From the NCBI RefSeq assembly GCF_014642675.1, contig NZ_BMIS01000002.1, forward strand, positions 186,001 to 250,000: a stretch of 64,000 bases of DNA, written 5' to 3'. A program made the translations under genes and the position numbers. Every line of letters begins with the position of its first letter. Within the stretch, counting starts at the first letter, position 1. This stretch comes from Nesterenkonia cremea. GTDB lineage: Bacteria > Actinomycetota > Actinomycetes > Actinomycetales > Micrococcaceae. The notes under the pieces are model-generated. The model saw nothing but the letters and a program-made list of their open reading frames with translations, made no database searches and had not been told where the DNA came from. This document shows, one piece after another, positions 61,484 through 64,000 of the stretch.

Positions 61484-62775
61484 GCGCCGTCGTCGCCGAT
61501 CCCATCGTGGTGGAAGTCGGCGGTCTCCCAGACCGTCAGATTCGCCACTGCGGCGGCGGTCTCCAGGCTGAGCTCTCGGGCCACGAAGACGTCATCGGTG
61601 TAGACCGCAGCCGCGGCGGGCACAGTATTGCGCCCCAGCTGCTCCAGGTCATAGAGACGGTTCCAGTCCTCGACGCCGGCCAGGACCTCCGCGGTCTCGG
61701 CCAGCGGCGCCAGCGCAGGATCCAGGGCCACATGCTCGGGCAGGATCATCTCTCCCAGCAGCAGGGGAGACTCAGCCTCCGGGGAGAAGGCCGGGAACTT
61801 ATCCCGCACCCGCAGCGCGGCCCAGCCGGTCTCCCCGCGCCCCTGGGTCTGCTCAGCGGGCTGGCCGTAGATGGATTCGTGGACCACGGCGTAGAGCGGA
61901 TTGGCGGCGAAGGAGATCTGATGTCCGACGCCGGCCAGGAAGGTGTCGCTGAGCTCAGTCCCCGCATGGTCGGCGAAGGCCTCCTCCAGCAGATAGTGCA
62001 GCGAATCGATCCGGGTGTTGCCGCCCATGAGCATGCCCAGCAGCTGCAGACGGGACACGGTCAGCTCGCTGCCGTCGAGCAGCCGGACCGGATCGCCCTC
62101 GGCCGCGCGCCCGCGCAGATGGGCCACCACAGCGTCCACGCGCTCGCGGTCCTCCGGGTAGCGCTGGAAGTACTCCGCATTGCGGGCCGTCATCTTCGCG
62201 TAGGTGTGCTCATAGACGCGGTCGGCATGACCCGTCAGCGGGGCCAGCCCGCCGGTCAGCAGGGCACGGTCCAGAGATTCGGGGAAGAGGGAGAGGTAGG
62301 TCAGCGTGCAGAACCCGCCGAAGCTCTGGCCCAGCACACTCCAGGAACTCAGCCCCAGGTGCTCACGGAAGGCCTCGACGTCGCGGATGATGCTGTCGGC
62401 ACGGAAGAGCCGCAGATAGGCTGCCTGGCTCTGCGGATCCATGCCGCGCAGCCTCTGCCGGTTCAGCGCAGTGGAGAGCCCGGTGCCGCGCTGATCGAGC
62501 ATCAGAATGCGGAAGTCCTTGGCGGCCTCCTGCATCCAACCGGAGAGCCGTGCCGGTCGGCTGCCCTTGCCTCCCGGGCCGCCCTGCAGGAACAGCAGCC
62601 AGGGGAGTGCGGCCGCCTGCTCCGGGCTGTGCTGACTGCCGCGGAACCCGCGGGCGTAGACACTGATGCGTTCTGCGTCGGGGTGGTCCCAGTCCAGCGG
62701 CACCTCGATCCGATGATCGGTGATCGCCGTGCCGTCCAGCAGAGTACGGGTCTGGGTCTCCACGGCGGTGCTCAT
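61441..62775 (-). CDS. Prolyl aminopeptidase-like alpha/beta hydrolase
   Basis: A 444-residue alpha/beta hydrolase of the peptidase S33 (proline iminopeptidase) group. The oxyanion loop reads LLFLQGGPGGKGSRP, followed by LMLDQRGTGLST. The nucleophilic serine lies in the GQSFGGF elbow, with the helical cap after it. An acid lies in VYTDDVFVA and the histidine probably in FHHDGIG. The substrate is not certain. The ATG at 62775 has GGAGG 6 bases upstream, and a longer frame enters the upstream gene. It overlaps the DUF3516 stop by four bases (ATGA). Confidence 0.87.
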   Translation of the reverse strand: MSTAVETQTRTLLDGTAITDHRIEVPLDWDHPDAERISVYARGFRGSQHSPEQAAALPWLLFLQGGPGGKGSRPARLSGWMQEAAKDFRILMLDQRGTGLSTALNRQRLRGMDPQSQAAYLRLFRADSIIRDVEAFREHLGLSSWSVLGQSFGGFCTLTYLSLFPESLDRALLTGGLAPLTGHADRVYEHTYAKMTARNAEYFQRYPEDRERVDAVVAHLRGRAAEGDPVRLLDGSELTVSRLQLLGMLMGGNTRIDSLHYLLEEAFADHAGTELSDTFLAGVGHQISFAANPLYAVVHESIYGQPAEQTQGRGETGWAALRVRDKFPAFSPEAESPLLLGEMILPEHVALDPALAPLAETAEVLAGVEDWNRLYDLEQLGRNTVPAAAAVYTDDVFVARELSLETAAAVANLTVWETADFHHDGIGDDGAQIFSTLLERTGRP

Positions 62776-64000
62776 GCGGCTCCTCCCAGTTCGCCCACGC
62801 GGTCCATCACCACGGCAGGGGCTCCGGCCTCGTCGGAGGCGGTCAGGTCGATCCAGGCGTGGATGCCCCAGTCGTGGTTGCCCTCGGCGTCGTCCAGGAC
62901 CTGGACGGCATACCACCAGGAGCGCTCTGGGTCCGGCGTGTCCTGTGGGCTCTGATCGATGCGGATCAGCCCGGGGCCCCGGGAGGAGGCATCGATGAAG
63001 ACATCGTCATAGATGTCGAAGAAGGCGTCCATGGCTTCGCCCCAGCGGTCGGCGTCCCAACCTTGCTCGCCGTCGAGCTCTTCGAGCCGGCGCTCCTTCT
63101 CATCGGCGAAGAGCTCGGCGCGCAGGAACATGGCGTTGCGGACCATCACCGTGAAGGCACGCCGGTTGGCGGTGACCTTCTCCGGCTGGTCCATCTGGGC
63201 GATGTCCTGCTCCTTGACGGCAAGCTCTGCGAGCTTCTGGGGGTCATCGCCGGCGCTGAGCCGCTCCCACTCCTCGAGCAGGGAGTTGTCGGTCTGGCGC
63301 ACCACTTCGCCCAGCCACTCCAGCAGATCCTCGAGCTGCTCGGTGGTCTTGGACTCCGGGACCGTCTGACGCAGCGCCTTATAGGCATCGGAGAGGTAGC
63401 GCAGCAGCACACCCTCCGAGCGGGCGATGCCGTAGTGATTGACCATATCGGTGAAGCCGAAGGCGCGCTCCAGCATGTCCCGGACCACCGACTTGGGCTT
63501 CAGCTCCTGATCCGCCACCCAGGGGGCGCCCGAGCGGTAGGCCTCGAACTGCTGGTTGAGCAGTTCGGCCAGCGGCTGCGGGTGGGTCAGTTCATCGAGG
63601 ATGCGCATCCGCTCCACATAGTCCACGCCCTCGGCCTTCAGCTCGCCGAGCCGCTCCGACTTCAGCTGCTTCACCTGGGCGCCGGTGATCTGGTGCGGAG
63701 TCTCCAGGATGGATTCGATCACGCTGATCACGTCCAGGGCATAGGATTCGCTCTCCGGATCCAGCAGGTCCAGAGCGGCCATGGCGAAGGGAGCCAGCGG
63801 CTGGTTCAACGCGAAGTCATCCTGCAGGTCCAGGGTGAGGTCCACCGTCCGGCCGTCCTCATCGGGCCCATCCAGTCGCTCCAGCACACCGGCGGTCAGC
63901 AGCTCGCGCAGGATCTGCAGGGCACGCCGCTGCAGCTGGGCCTTGCGCACCGGGGTCTCATCGGAGGCCAGGATCATCCGGCGCATCGCGCGGATCGGGT
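62772..64000 (-). CDS. DUF3516-domain protein (helicase C-terminus), partial
   Basis: The minus strand is open from 64000 to a stop at 62772-62774, giving about 409 residues without the N-terminus. The visible part matches the DUF3516 region of large actinobacterial DEAD/DEAH-box helicases: helix-rich ERLGELKAEGVDYVERM, WVADQELKPKSVVRDMLERA, YGIARSEGVLLRYLSDAYK. The terminal part, YYAVQVLDDAEGNHDWG-like (here WWYAVQVLDDAEGNHDWG), is also typical. The helicase core would lie beyond the window. Its role is unknown. The stop overlaps the start of the hydrolase gene, so they are co-transcribed. Confidence 0.75.
   Translation of the reverse strand, partial: PIRAMRRMILASDETPVRKAQLQRRALQILRELLTAGVLERLDGPDEDGRTVDLTLDLQDDFALNQPLAPFAMAALDLLDPESESYALDVISVIESILETPHQITGAQVKQLKSERLGELKAEGVDYVERMRILDELTHPQPLAELLNQQFEAYRSGAPWVADQELKPKSVVRDMLERAFGFTDMVNHYGIARSEGVLLRYLSDAYKALRQTVPESKTTEQLEDLLEWLGEVVRQTDNSLLEEWERLSAGDDPQKLAELAVKEQDIAQMDQPEKVTANRRAFTVMVRNAMFLRAELFADEKERRLEELDGEQGWDADRWGEAMDAFFDIYDDVFIDASSRGPGLIRIDQSPQDTPDPERSWWYAVQVLDDAEGNHDWGIHAWIDLTASDEAGAPAVVMDRVGELGGAA

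Overview
This window is a high-GC actinobacterial chromosome segment. The gene order (ilvBNC-serA-leuB, FAH hydrolase-gltX-tRNA-Gln-tRNA-Glu, IclR-leuCD, plsC-gpsA-ddl, recG-rsmD-coaD, rpmF-rnc-mutM, polA-rpsA-coaE-uvrB) and the protein sequences point to Micrococcaceae. A BCCT osmolyte transporter and the protein styles fit a Nesterenkonia-like genus, but that assignment is inference from memory of the families. Almost everything is vertically inherited core genome, densely packed, with many 1-8 base overlaps between consecutive genes.

Layout. 1-8028: end of gltD, pyk, tRNA-Leu, an ANTAR response regulator, then branched-chain amino acid synthesis (ilvD, ilvB, ilvN, ilvC). ilvB is preceded by a promoter, a 17-residue leader peptide rich in Val/Leu/Ile, and a terminator-like hairpin, i.e. 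an attenuator. 8121-15908: serA, metG, leuB, ilvE, an FAH-family hydrolase and gltX. 15911-16388: tRNA-Gln and two identical tRNA-Glu genes between a clear promoter and a strong terminator. 16400-19448: a small accessory patch with a decayed SnoaL-like gene, a frameshifted membrane-protein gene, a YjbR-like protein, a methyltransferase and a DUF222/HNH protein. 19525-26550: thiL, UDP-glucose dehydrogenase, an IclR regulator divergent from leuCD, murA. 26601-34937: plsC-gpsA-ddl, a DUF3515 lipoprotein, an LCP-family protein, a DAK2 protein, recG and rsmD. 34954-40281: aminotransferase divergent from coaD, galU, yceD, rpmF, rnc, mutM. 40323-47077: surface glycopolymer genes (LCP protein, four glycosyltransferase-like proteins) with tRNA-Gly embedded. 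47084-60265: thioesterase divergent from polA, an Eis-like acetyltransferase, rpsA, an rRNA methyltransferase-like protein, BCCT transporter, coaE, uvrB and a GNAT protein. 60305-64000: a probable yybP-ykoY manganese riboswitch controlling a TerC-family membrane protein, a prolyl aminopeptidase-like hydrolase and the end of a DUF3516 protein.

Regulatory architecture is the most informative part of the window. At least fifteen genes have a TANNNT hexamer ending exactly 6 or 7 bases before the start codon and no Shine-Dalgarno sequence, which is the signature of leaderless mRNAs. The rule also fixes several starts. Two gene pairs (aminotransferase/coaD and thioesterase/polA) fire divergently from overlapping or nearly touching -10 boxes. 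Further RNA-level candidates are a perfect 14-bp hairpin in the first codons of rnc, a structured rpsA leader with a direct repeat, and a glycosyltransferase start codon 3 bases behind a tRNA-Gly. No CRISPR array, insertion sequence, prophage or wholly novel multi-gene system was seen.
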